Assembly: GCF_900187995.1 (NCBI RefSeq)
Contig: NZ_FZNZ01000005.1
Location: 1-64,000 of the forward strand
DNA from: Prevotella jejuni
GTDB lineage: Bacteria; Bacteroidota; Bacteroidia; Bacteroidales; Bacteroidaceae
DNA length: 64,000 nt
Reading direction: 5' to 3'
The position numbers were made by a program, and so were the translations under genes. The notes below the pieces were generated by a model. That model did no database searches, had not been told where the DNA came from, and was given only the letters and a program-made list of their open reading frames with translations. Positions 36,669 through 45,245 of this stretch are shown here, piece after piece; position 1 is the first letter of the stretch; every line of letters begins with the position of its first letter.

Positions 36669-39600
36669 ATGTCTAAAGCATTATTGATAAAGAGTTATAC
36701 CAACCTGACAACAGGAACTCAAGGTCAGTGGAACGAGCTTAACATGGCTTCGTCCTACATCCAAGGTATTGAAACAGGAAAGATATTAGAAGGGTTGACA
36801 GCGGAGAAACTTGCTGCACTCATCTCTGGTGTTCCTACACCATGGGCACGTGCTAAACTCTTCAAGTTTGCCTTGCAGACAATTGCAAGCCCCGACCCAA
36901 ATATTAAAGCGTCTGGCTTACAGCAGTTCTATGACATGCTCTATGGTGAATGGAAGGGTCTGTTAGCAACCATCGCACTGTTCCCTGATCGTATTCGGTT
37001 CTCTAATCCTATCAAGATGGACGTTAAGGGAGATGAATATGATATCGCTGCCGCATTCGGTCGTATGCTTTTTGAAGATAAGGACGTGTGGGGCAATCAA
37101 GATAAACTTGCTAAGAACCCTGACGAACAACCGTTTATTCACCTCATCTACTACCGTGACCATTTGGTCGGTGGTACCTCCCCTATGACAGGAGTCTTCA
37201 CTGGTGTCAACTATGCCAACCTCGGTGATGATGCCAGTGACATAGAGTGGTATCGTGATGGAAAGTTTGAAGACCCAACGAGATACCTCTCCCCAGACCA
37301 GTTACAAAAGGTCTACTTGTTCATAAAGAATATGAATAGCAACCTTGAGGAGTTCGAGAAGAAGATTAATTCGCAAAGAGGTGGTAAACAACCTATATCC
37401 ATCGACGGCTTTAAACAGATGAGTCGTAAATGGGAACAGGAGTTGTTATATTGTGGTGGCGGTAACCTTCGCGATAAAGGACCTATCGCTAAATATGGCA
37501 ATCTGGAGTGTCCTTTCTCACTTCTCCTTAAGAGTGATGTGCCAGTCTACCTTAAACCAGACTACACCTTCACCTATACCAATAATGGAGACTACAAGCT
37601 CATCGGTGACATTCAGGACCTTCTTAGCGATGACAAGTTCGTCATTGGTTGGGCTGAGGATGCTGATACACGTCCAAAACTGTCTGATGCTCCGGTATTC
37701 TACCTAAGGGTCAAGGAACTAAAAGACGGCAGTATGAGCTATTTCACACTCCCACTTTCAGAAAGAGGTATAGATATCTTCAAGAATAATCTACGTGGTC
37801 TGTTAGGGTACAACGAGAGCGGTAACACCTCACTTACAGGTGTTATCACAGACGCAGGACAGTTAGCAGTAACACTGATTGTAGAGATTGACGGTCAGAA
37901 AGTGACGTTGAATACCCGTGAGTATGAGATTGATTGGATTACAGATCTGGGTAAGGTGATTATGTGGCCAGACTTTGTATCAGAGAGATGGGACAAGTAT
38001 TACCTCTATTCAGAGTTTACCGCCGATGCTCAAGAGCAGTTCCAACCTATCTTCAAATGGCAGGGTGAGTTTGTAAGGACCATTGACGAAAAGTTTTGGA
38101 CAGCCGATTACGAACCTTCAGCAGACGAAGATATACAGATAAAGGTCAAGAAGCTGATTACTTATCCAGCCGGACAAGGTGAAGAACTACCTAAGTATAA
38201 CATCATCTGTGCTAACAAACCTTTAGCCGGACTGTCTGCTTTTGTCAAAGACACAGGCCGTGATGTTCACGCAGGCTACCTCATCTTCCGTCAGGACGTG
38301 ATAGTCGACAAGAGTACAATAGACCTAAACGGTACTGCCGTAGTAGGTATAGACTTTGGAAGTAACAACACCTGTGTATATTATAATGCAGGCGACAGAG
38401 GGGCTAACCCAGTTGAGTTTAAGAATTATAGAACAGTGCTTGTAGGTAAAGAGAACAGCGATACCCGCTCTATAGCAGAGAATAATGAGCTACTGTTCTT
38501 TACCAACTATGTATCCGAGAACGGACAGGTTAAGTCTTGGCTCCACGAACATGACACAAGGTATAACTGCTATAATGAATCAGAGGAAATCGCTGGTGGC
38601 GTCCCTGTAAACAGACCGAATATCTTTGTGAAGGAGATGAACCAGTATGAAATCAAGACTCAAGCTGGTACGTTACACTATAATATGAAGTGGCTGGACA
38701 ATGATAAAGGCTTGCAAAAGAAGCGTGCTTTCCTGAAGTCTATATGGCTGCAAACCTGCGCATACCTTTATAAAGAGGAGCGAATACGGCCAGAAGAGCT
38801 GCGATGGAGTTACCCTGGTTCGATGATGGAGGCCGACAGTGCCGAGCTTGAGAAAATCTTTGAAGAGCTATGCCGAATGACCCCTATTACAGGAGGACGT
38901 CAACCACAATTAGGTAGAGAACTAACTACTGAGGCCGAGGCTGTCTGTAGCTTTGCCCTTTCACGTGACTTCGGACTGAACAAGGACAACATGTTCCTCG
39001 GTATTGATGTCGGTGGAAGTACGAGTGATATCCTACTCCTTGCCAAAGACCAGAACAACGGCAACAAGTCGTCACTCTATCGGGAGAGTTCTGTCCGCAT
39101 AGCCGCTGGAGTCTTCTTCAATGCGGTCATCAAGTCAGAGTCATTCCGTCAGGCGTTAGTTAGTTTCCATGAAGGAAGGAAGACAAAGGTCTTTGTTGCT
39201 AACATCAAGGAAGTTCTGACACAGCCATCAAAGGCACCTTACTATCTGAACAGTATCTTCGACCAATTAAAGAGCGAAAACGACTACGAGGAGTTCTACT
39301 CTTCTATCAACAATAATGCGAGGTTTGTATTCACAATCCCAGCCTACGTGACAGGTCTGCTGCTCTTCTATTCTGGCATGCTGATAGGTAAGACTATCAA
39401 AACAGAGAAGATGGACCATATCAGAAGGGTTGATGTTCTCTCCTTTGGTAAGGGTGGTAGACTCTTCCATTGGCTCAGAAGTTCGGCAACACAAAGGGTG
39501 ACAAACGAGTATTATGAGAAATGTCTCAATGCTGGTGTAAACCTTGTTACAGAAAAGAACTTGGAGGTGAAATACCGAGATGAGATTGAGATAAACAACA

Positions 39601-40055
39601 AGGCCGAGGTGGCAATGGGACTTGTTGACGCTAAGGAGCTCATAAAGAAGCAACAAGAGGTTGATTCAGACATCTGTGGTGAGACTGGCGTCAAGTACAT
39701 CATGAATGATGGTACGCCTAAAGAGCTCCAGACAGAAGATGAGCTTACGGGTGAGTACTTTGCAAATGAGATGAATAAATTCGACTTCTCAGGAGTAACA
39801 AACTTTGAGAAATTTATGGAGATATTCATCGACTTTGTCAGTCAAAAGACTCGTCTCTATCCACAAGCAGACAATTTACGAGAGGAACTTGCAGACCTCC
39901 CGAACAGAATCACAAGCTATATCTGCAATAATGATGATGAGTACCGCAAGGCACGTAGGACTCAAGGCGACGACTTCACCTATCATCAGCCAATCATCAT
40001 AGCAGAAGGTGCTTGCTTCTTAGACACATTAATAAAGAAAGCATTCAATCAATAA
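36669..40055 (+). CDS. Large actin/Hsp70-fold ATPase-like protein
   Basis: An 1128-residue protein. The first 550 residues form a unique region with helical N-terminus (EGLTAEKLAALISGVPTPWA) and beta-rich middle. The actin/Hsp70-type ATPase lies at about 555-1000: phosphate-1 loop VVGIDFGSNNTC (558-569), phosphate-2 loop FLGIDVGGSTSD (776-787) and a late adenosine-type motif VDVLSFGKGGRLF near 920. The tail (1000-1128) is helical. The arrangement recalls the SrfB-type Hsp70-like proteins, though I cannot confirm membership. The ATPase signature residues are intact, so it is probably active. It starts 10 nt after the tubulin-like gene and ends 6 nt before its neighbour, so the three products are probably made in step and may form one complex. 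Confidence 0.75.
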   Translation: MSKALLIKSYTNLTTGTQGQWNELNMASSYIQGIETGKILEGLTAEKLAALISGVPTPWARAKLFKFALQTIASPDPNIKASGLQQFYDMLYGEWKGLLATIALFPDRIRFSNPIKMDVKGDEYDIAAAFGRMLFEDKDVWGNQDKLAKNPDEQPFIHLIYYRDHLVGGTSPMTGVFTGVNYANLGDDASDIEWYRDGKFEDPTRYLSPDQLQKVYLFIKNMNSNLEEFEKKINSQRGGKQPISIDGFKQMSRKWEQELLYCGGGNLRDKGPIAKYGNLECPFSLLLKSDVPVYLKPDYTFTYTNNGDYKLIGDIQDLLSDDKFVIGWAEDADTRPKLSDAPVFYLRVKELKDGSMSYFTLPLSERGIDIFKNNLRGLLGYNESGNTSLTGVITDAGQLAVTLIVEIDGQKVTLNTREYEIDWITDLGKVIMWPDFVSERWDKYYLYSEFTADAQEQFQPIFKWQGEFVRTIDEKFWTADYEPSADEDIQIKVKKLITYPAGQGEELPKYNIICANKPLAGLSAFVKDTGRDVHAGYLIFRQDVIVDKSTIDLNGTAVVGIDFGSNNTCVYYNAGDRGANPVEFKNYRTVLVGKENSDTRSIAENNELLFFTNYVSENGQVKSWLHEHDTRYNCYNESEEIAGGVPVNRPNIFVKEMNQYEIKTQAGTLHYNMKWLDNDKGLQKKRAFLKSIWLQTCAYLYKEERIRPEELRWSYPGSMMEADSAELEKIFEELCRMTPITGGRQPQLGRELTTEAEAVCSFALSRDFGLNKDNMFLGIDVGGSTSDILLLAKDQNNGNKSSLYRESSVRIAAGVFFNAVIKSESFRQALVSFHEGRKTKVFVANIKEVLTQPSKAPYYLNSIFDQLKSENDYEEFYSSINNNARFVFTIPAYVTGLLLFYSGMLIGKTIKTEKMDHIRRVDVLSFGKGGRLFHWLRSSATQRVTNEYYEKCLNAGVNLVTEKNLEVKYRDEIEINNKAEVAMGLVDAKELIKKQQEVDSDICGETGVKYIMNDGTPKELQTEDELTGEYFANEMNKFDFSGVTNFEKFMEIFIDFVSQKTRLYPQADNLREELADLPNRITSYICNNDDEYRKARRTQGDDFTYHQPIIIAEGACFLDTLIKKAFNQ

Positions 40056-40061
40056 ACATTA

Positions 40062-42716
40062 ATGAAGGTTCTTACTTTATACATAGATAAATGGTACATC
40101 ATCGGTGCAGTTTGCATCGATGGTGTGCCACGTCCCATAACTCCTCCTAACGGGGAGGACCGTTTCTGGCTTTACTTCTATGAAGATAGAGTCAACGACA
40201 CTATTGTCTATGGTAAAGATAATAAGCAACATTACCATAATAATGAACTTCAATATTATGGTAATGTCTTTGATCTAATTCCTGATACGACCGCCTCATT
40301 CATACGCTACGGTCGAAAGCAGGAGATGTACAAGATATTTAAGGCCTCAGGTATTCTTGACGAGTTAAGAGACGCTGTCGATGACAATGGAGGAGAGGTA
40401 GAGACTTATATCTCTTTCTCTAAGGACATCTCTGATGCAGCCCGTCTTGTCTTCCTAAAAGACGTACTGGAAGGAAACAAGTTCACCGTAAAAGAGTCGG
40501 TTGCCCGTATCGGACAACTTGCCTTAGAACTTGCTTTCAAGAAAGGACAATATGCGGAAGATGGGTTCTATGTACTGCTCAATGCTTGCAACGAAAATCT
40601 CACCTATTCTGTGTATGAGCGCACAGAAGGTATCCTGTTAAGGAAGGCTGAGGATAGTCTTGTTGGTATGGGAACCGACCTCAGAGGCAGGGCCTTGTTG
40701 GAGAGTGTTATCAAGAGTATCAATCAACGCCAACATTTCCTCGACACAGAAGAAGACCTTGAACGTGAATATCTCTGTCTCAATCAGTATGTCGACCAGT
40801 GGATAGACAAGTTAGAGAATGCAGGTCCATACCGTCCTGTCCACATTAACAACATTAAATTCTCTCAACTCCCTAACACATACGACGCTGTTGTCTTAAA
40901 AGATGATATCGACAAGCATACACGTAGCATTGTCGATGATATCATCAGAGAGATAACTAATTTCATCAACAAAATCAACATACCTGCAGGAAAGCTCAAA
41001 GGAGTTGTTTTCTTAGGAAACACTTTTACAAACGAACAGTTTATCAGAGCTATCAAAGAGCGTTACGCCCTACCTGACAAGAACTATATTTTCTTTAAGG
41101 ACTCCGAACTCCCACATATTGTTGCAGTCTATTCTGCAATAGATTGCGACCAGTTTTCAGAGGCAACCCGTGTAGCCATCGCCAATGGTGAGACTGAATT
41201 AGAACGCCGAAGACTTGCACAAGAGGAAGAGGCAAGAAGAGTTGAGGCCGAACGACAGAGGGCTGAACAGGAAGAAAAGGATAGAGCTGCGCACGAGTCA
41301 GAGAATAAGTATAAAGAGGCGATGGCCAATATCTATGATTATGAGAAGAAGCAAGACTATGCCCAGATGTTAGATTGGGCCGACATCGCACTTCAACATA
41401 ATCCTGACGACCAAGAGGCAAAGCAGAAGAAGGCTGAGGCTACACGACTCATGTCGGAGAAGAAGGTGAAAGAGGAGCAATATAAAAGTATCATTCAGCG
41501 AGCACAAAAGAGCTTTGAGGCTATGCAATGGCAAGAAGCACTATCGCAGAGTGATGCCGCATTGAACCTGATGCCGAACTCTAAAGAGGCTGAACGTATC
41601 CACCAAGCAGCAAGAGAAAAGATTGACTCGCTGACCTTGATTGAGAAATATCTTACTCGTGCTGACATGTTCCTGGCACAACAATACTACAAAGAGGCAC
41701 TTGACGAGCTTAGGAAGGTACAGGCTATTGACAACGAGAACAAGGAGGCACAGGGGCGAATACAGAAGATAGAACAAGAGCAGGAGGCGCATGAACAACG
41801 TGTTACAGACCTCATTAAGCAATACCAGATGGCTGAGGAGGCTAAGGACTTCGACACTGCTATATCCTTGTGTAACGAGCTGATTGACACAGACACCGTC
41901 TACCAACGTAAGTGGACAGAAAGGGTTGAACGACTGAAAGCGGCAAAGCTCGACTTTGATAAAGAGGAGGAGAGATGGCAAAAGCTTAAACGTCAGATTG
42001 ATTCGGCCCTCTTCGACGAGGATTGGGATAAAGTAGTTACCTATGGTCATGAGGCACTCAGGATGCGTGAGGACGAGAACCTCCGTAAGAATGTTGCCCG
42101 TGCTGAAGAGAAGCTCGCTACCTTACAGGCTGAGAAACGATACAAAGATGCTGTCCATGAGGTCAAAGACTTCATCGTTGACAAGAATTGGGATGAGGCA
42201 AAAGACTTATTGACAGAATTGCAGAGGGAGTATCCTGAACATCGTAACGACCTGAAACTGCTATTCAAACAGATATTCGATGCCGAGACTGCCTTTCAGA
42301 GTCAAACCGTAAGCGAAAGCAGGACACAACCTGTTCGGACTGTTAGCAACCGCAATTCTCAGCATCAAGAAGATGATTTCTTTGGGACAAGCGGTAAGAC
42401 AACGACCACATCGAGTGGCTATTCTAACACCGTCTCCAATGCTGAACAGGCGTATGCAGAATCCTCCTCTACAATAACAAAAGAAGAAACACAGGGTGAT
42501 GACTTCTTTGAAACAGGTGGTAAGGCAACGACGACGACAAGTGGCAGCACCCACTCCACCGCCATTTCCGACCCTCAGCGTACGACATCTACTGGTTCAT
42601 CAACAAAGAAGTCGACCGATGAAGATGATTTCTTTGACATGAAAAAGCCTCCTGTCAAGGGCAAGACAAACAGAGGGAAGACAGCAAGAGGCACTGACAA
42701 TGATTTTGATTTTTAG
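40062..42716 (+). CDS. Degenerate actin-like head, TPR/coiled-coil body, acidic-FF tail
   Basis: An 884-residue protein in three parts. Residues 1-360 have the strand order of an actin/Hsp70 fold: MKVLTLYIDKWYIIGAV at the start, YVLLNACNENLTYSVY near 170 and LKGVVFLGNTFTNEQ near 313. The glycines and Asp of the phosphate loops are missing, so it is probably a non-catalytic partner. Residues 370-430 form a charged coiled coil (ERRRLAQEEEARR). About 410-750 has five or six TPR-like helix pairs (YDYEKKQDYAQMLDWADIAL, FEAMQWQEALSQSDAAL). The 750-884 tail is Ser/Thr-rich and disordered, with EDDFF at 770-774, DDFF at 813-816, DEDDFFD at 853-859 and a terminal DFDF. These look like repeated docking motifs. 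The closest guess is a scaffold that joins the ATPase to several copies of a partner such as TerD. Confidence 0.7.
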   Translation: MKVLTLYIDKWYIIGAVCIDGVPRPITPPNGEDRFWLYFYEDRVNDTIVYGKDNKQHYHNNELQYYGNVFDLIPDTTASFIRYGRKQEMYKIFKASGILDELRDAVDDNGGEVETYISFSKDISDAARLVFLKDVLEGNKFTVKESVARIGQLALELAFKKGQYAEDGFYVLLNACNENLTYSVYERTEGILLRKAEDSLVGMGTDLRGRALLESVIKSINQRQHFLDTEEDLEREYLCLNQYVDQWIDKLENAGPYRPVHINNIKFSQLPNTYDAVVLKDDIDKHTRSIVDDIIREITNFINKINIPAGKLKGVVFLGNTFTNEQFIRAIKERYALPDKNYIFFKDSELPHIVAVYSAIDCDQFSEATRVAIANGETELERRRLAQEEEARRVEAERQRAEQEEKDRAAHESENKYKEAMANIYDYEKKQDYAQMLDWADIALQHNPDDQEAKQKKAEATRLMSEKKVKEEQYKSIIQRAQKSFEAMQWQEALSQSDAALNLMPNSKEAERIHQAAREKIDSLTLIEKYLTRADMFLAQQYYKEALDELRKVQAIDNENKEAQGRIQKIEQEQEAHEQRVTDLIKQYQMAEEAKDFDTAISLCNELIDTDTVYQRKWTERVERLKAAKLDFDKEEERWQKLKRQIDSALFDEDWDKVVTYGHEALRMREDENLRKNVARAEEKLATLQAEKRYKDAVHEVKDFIVDKNWDEAKDLLTELQREYPEHRNDLKLLFKQIFDAETAFQSQTVSESRTQPVRTVSNRNSQHQEDDFFGTSGKTTTTSSGYSNTVSNAEQAYAESSSTITKEETQGDDFFETGGKATTTTSGSTHSTAISDPQRTTSTGSSTKKSTDEDDFFDMKKPPVKGKTNRGKTARGTDNDFDF

Positions 42717-42753
42717 CATTCACATACAATAAACATTTAATCAATTAGTAATT

Positions 42754-43335
42754 ATGGCAGAAGTAACATTAAAGAAAAAGATTACTCTTCGTAAAAAGCA
42801 GGAGGAGTGTGCCTTCACATTCTCAGGTAAGCTCAAAGTTAAGTTGTTATGGAACTCACCAACAGACTTAGACCTTTGCATCTTCTTTAAGAAGAAGGAT
42901 GGCGAAGTGGGTGGCGTCTTCTCTAATGAGTATCGTGGTAGAAAGAGCGACCTCGGCGCATTAGATAAGTTCCCATTCATGCTTCACTTAGGCGATAACA
43001 AGGAACCTTCAGAGGGTGGTGAGGAGACTGAACAGATCAACGTTGCCAGTCTTGACGAAATCGAGAGCGCTTACGTTTGCATCATCAACTACAATGCAGC
43101 AATCGAGCAGCTCGATATTACTTACGCTGACGAGGGCGGTCGTGTTGAACTTCAGAGCGACTCTGGTGATTACCTCGAGGTATTGGCCGACGCAAAGGAG
43201 ACTGGTCACGTTTATTGCGTATGCTCTATCAAAAACAACGGTGGCAGCTATGCGCTCAAGAATGAGAGCCGCGTAATGGATCTTGGTACTGCTTTCGATG
43301 AGATACCAGGCTTCGCAATTATATGCAACGACTAA
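42754..43335 (+). CDS. TerD-family protein
   Basis: A 193-residue cytoplasmic protein of the TerD/TerZ/CABP family. The core motif KLLWNSPTDLDLCIFF (about 29-45) carries the DLDL of the calcium-binding strand; then come a paired acidic strand region (ESAYVCIINYNAAIEQL) and a Gly-rich finish. It is in the normal size range. TerD proteins are linked to tellurite, phage and stress resistance as parts of membrane-associated complexes. The N-terminus (EVTLKKKITLRKK) is basic and resembles the N-terminus of the next protein. It is fused tightly to the operon: 37 nt after the scaffold gene, and the next ATG begins one base after its stop. Confidence 0.85.
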   Translation: MAEVTLKKKITLRKKQEECAFTFSGKLKVKLLWNSPTDLDLCIFFKKKDGEVGGVFSNEYRGRKSDLGALDKFPFMLHLGDNKEPSEGGEETEQINVASLDEIESAYVCIINYNAAIEQLDITYADEGGRVELQSDSGDYLEVLADAKETGHVYCVCSIKNNGGSYALKNESRVMDLGTAFDEIPGFAIICND

Positions 43336-43336
43336 T

Positions 43337-44041
43337 ATGGTTGAAATTAAAAGGAAGGTTACACTGAGGACAAAGACGTCTCAGCCAGAGGAGAAACCCA
43401 CAACAGAGGTGACGCCTGAGGTGCAGTCGTCTGCGTCCCAACAGGAACCAACACCTACCCCACCTCCTCCTACAGAGCCTACAACCAATGCTGAAGGCAG
43501 TAAGAGGGGTGGAAATTGGAAGCAATGGTTGGCTGCATTTGTTCTTGCAGCACTTCTTCGTGGTGGCTATTACCTGTACAACAACAGTCAAGGGAACGAC
43601 GTTCAGGACACTACTACTGTGGCTAAGACCGACAGTACGGATACCCAGAAAGACTCTACACAGACGGCCCAAGCTGACTCTACAACTAAGGTGAAGCCTG
43701 AAGCTGACGGCAACAACGTTGCCACAGAGACTGCTAACGAAACGGCAGCCGAAGACAATTCTGTTAGCGAAACCACGACACCTTCAAACAATACCTCAGC
43801 TAATAACACTACTGCTAACACAACGACAGACCAGCAGACAGCGTCTACGGATAATCTTGGGACGTCAAGCAATACCGAGCCAACGGCAGCTGAACCAGCT
43901 AACTCTGTTCAAGAAACAGCAAAGGATGTTATCAGAGGAACATACGGTAATGGTGTGACGCGTAGGCATAAACTGGGTTCTCGCTATGAGGAAGTCCAGA
44001 AGCGTGTCAATGAAATGTACCGACAGGGACTAATTCGCTAA
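43337..44041 (+). CDS. Single-pass membrane anchor with C-terminal CW_7 motif
   Basis: A 234-residue protein; the Met at 43337, one base after the TerD stop, is preferred to the longer frame from 43283. The N-terminus VEIKRKVTLRTK echoes that of TerD. A Pro/Thr/Glu-rich cytoplasmic part follows, then one membrane helix near 67-84 (KQWLAAFVLAALL), then about 105 residues of Thr/Asn/Gln/Ala-rich low complexity (90-193), and a final 41 residues: AKDVIRGTYGNG, LGSRYEEVQKRVNEMY. This end closely fits the CW_7 repeat of the Cpl-7 lysozyme, which binds cell-wall muropeptide. By topology the CW_7 end would lie in the periplasm at the peptidoglycan. It therefore links the Ter/tubulin-like complex to the wall. 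The family call is from memory of the motif. Confidence 0.72.
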   Translation: MVEIKRKVTLRTKTSQPEEKPTTEVTPEVQSSASQQEPTPTPPPPTEPTTNAEGSKRGGNWKQWLAAFVLAALLRGGYYLYNNSQGNDVQDTTTVAKTDSTDTQKDSTQTAQADSTTKVKPEADGNNVATETANETAAEDNSVSETTTPSNNTSANNTTANTTTDQQTASTDNLGTSSNTEPTAAEPANSVQETAKDVIRGTYGNGVTRRHKLGSRYEEVQKRVNEMYRQGLIR

Positions 44042-44116
44042 TACCTTCACTCACTTTATACATGAGGGTGTACTCAAATCAATAGATGAGTACACCTTCA
44101 TACAAAACGAATTATC

Positions 44117-44281
44117 ATGCTGATATACATAATTCTCGCAGTCATTTTATGGCTTGTACTCCCCATTTTCATCAATGGACGTATCAAAAAGAAACATGAC
44201 CGAAAGGCATTAATCATGCTGTGTCGTATCTTAGCCATCGCATTTATTGCCCTTGGCATTTATAGAGAATTATTTATCTAA
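44117..44281 (+). CDS. Small membrane protein, 54 aa
   Basis: The frame MLIYIILAVILWLVLPIFI... starts 75 nt after the anchor gene. It encodes two membrane helices (about 2-19 and 33-51) joined by a strongly basic loop (GRIKKKHDRK), so both ends face the periplasm by the positive-inside rule. It ends YRELFI. The regular hairpin build, the position on the operon strand and the clear gap it fills make it a likely real gene. No family is recognised. It could modulate the neighbouring membrane proteins. Confidence 0.6.
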   Translation: MLIYIILAVILWLVLPIFINGRIKKKHDRKALIMLCRILAIAFIALGIYRELFI

Positions 44282-44358
44282 ACGCATTTTGCGTTGGTGA
44301 TCATATCACCTTAGCTTACAGAGATAAGTAGAATTAAATATCATAACATTTCAAAATT

Positions 44359-44727
44359 ATGGAAAACTTAGATGAATTGAAGAAGAGTCTACTTGCTGAT
44401 GGCAAAATAGACAAGGAGGAAGTAGAGCAACTACGCAAAGTGCTTTATGCTGACGGAGTAATTGATGCAGAAGAGGTAGCCTTCCTCTTCGAGCTCAACG
44501 ACGCTGTTTCTGGTGAGAACAATGCTCCAGAATGGAAGGAGTTCTTTGTTGAAGCAATATCTGACAATATTCTTGCAGATGGCGAAATCGACGAAGAAGA
44601 AGTGAAGATGCTGTCTGAAAAGATTGGCGCTGACGGTCAAGTAGATGAAACAGAGAAAGCTCTGTTGCTGAACTTGAAGGCTAAAGCAAAGAATTTCCCA
44701 GCTGTCCTCGATTCTCTTTTGAAATAA
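44359..44727 (+). CDS. TerB-like acidic protein with four ADG-D-E motifs
   Basis: A 122-residue, very acidic, helical protein. Four related motifs occur: LADGKIDKEE (12-21), YADGVIDAEE (30-39), LADGEIDEEE (72-81) and GADGQVDETE (90-99), arranged as two pairs, so it looks like an internal duplication of a half with two motifs. D-x-D/E...E spacing of this kind is typical of TerB-like proteins, which bind metal with such residues; EF-hand-like calcium binding is the alternative. It is the last gene of the operon, 77 nt after the small membrane protein and 43 nt before a perfect terminator stem. TerB and TerD domains are known to form membrane-linked complexes together. Confidence 0.72.
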   Translation: MENLDELKKSLLADGKIDKEEVEQLRKVLYADGVIDAEEVAFLFELNDAVSGENNAPEWKEFFVEAISDNILADGEIDEEEVKMLSEKIGADGQVDETEKALLLNLKAKAKNFPAVLDSLLK

Positions 44728-44770
44728 ACAATAATGTAAATAATATCTTTCTGGATAATTACAATTCGGT

Positions 44771-44805
44771 AGGAGGTAAGCACTCATCACATGTGCTTAC
44801 CTCCT
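44771..44805 (+). terminator. Hairpin ending the tubulin-like/Ter operon
   Basis: A perfect 13-bp stem: AGGAGGTAAGCAC (44771-44783) and GTGCTTACCTCCT (44793-44805) with a 9-nt loop. There is no T run, so it may act as an mRNA 3' end stabiliser or rely on Rho. Its right arm is the last part of a 66-bp repeat unit (see the following array). Confidence 0.6.
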
Positions 44806-44810
44806 GCTGC

Positions 44811-45140
44811 GTATTATCTCGTATGGTTTTATCTTTAATTTCGAGTAAAGATAGTCATGCACTTATCTCCTATGGCAGATTATTTTGTATGGTTTTACTT
44901 GTGGTTCTGAGTGAAGATAATCATGCGCTTATCTCCTATGGCGTATTACCTCGTATGGCTTTATCTTTAATTTCGAGTAAAGATAGTCATGCACTTATCT
45001 CCTATGGCAGATTATTTTGTATGGTTTTACTTGTGGTTCTGAGTGAAGATAATCATGCGCTTATCTCCTATGGCGTATTACATCGTATGATTTTATCTGT
45101 GGTTCTGAGTAAAGATAGTCATTTGCTTACTTCCTGCTGC
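44811..45140. repeat. Five tandem 66-bp repeats, alternating A/B
   Basis: Units start at 44811, 44877, 44943, 45009 and 45075. Units 1 and 3 share TATCTTTAATTTCGAG, units 2 and 4 share ACTTGTGGTTCTGAGTG, so the higher-order period is 132 bp; unit 5 mixes both. Each A unit has a TATCTTTA/TAAAGATA stem. As 66 is a multiple of 3, a 22-residue repeat stays open on the plus strand (44793-45158), but it has no start context and lies after the terminator; I do not call it a gene. There are no unique spacers, so it is not CRISPR. Confidence 0.85.
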
Positions 45141-45245
45141 GCATTACATAAAACGTAAATTTTTGTCCTTAGAACAAGGGGACGACATCGACTTTAATCA
45201 AGCCTGTAACCTACAAGAAATCAGAATGTTATAAGTACCCTTCAA

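Noticed and set aside
44793..45158. 121-codon frame with 22-residue repeats
   Set aside because: It lies after the operon terminator, begins inside its stem and only reflects a 66-bp repeat whose period is a multiple of three.
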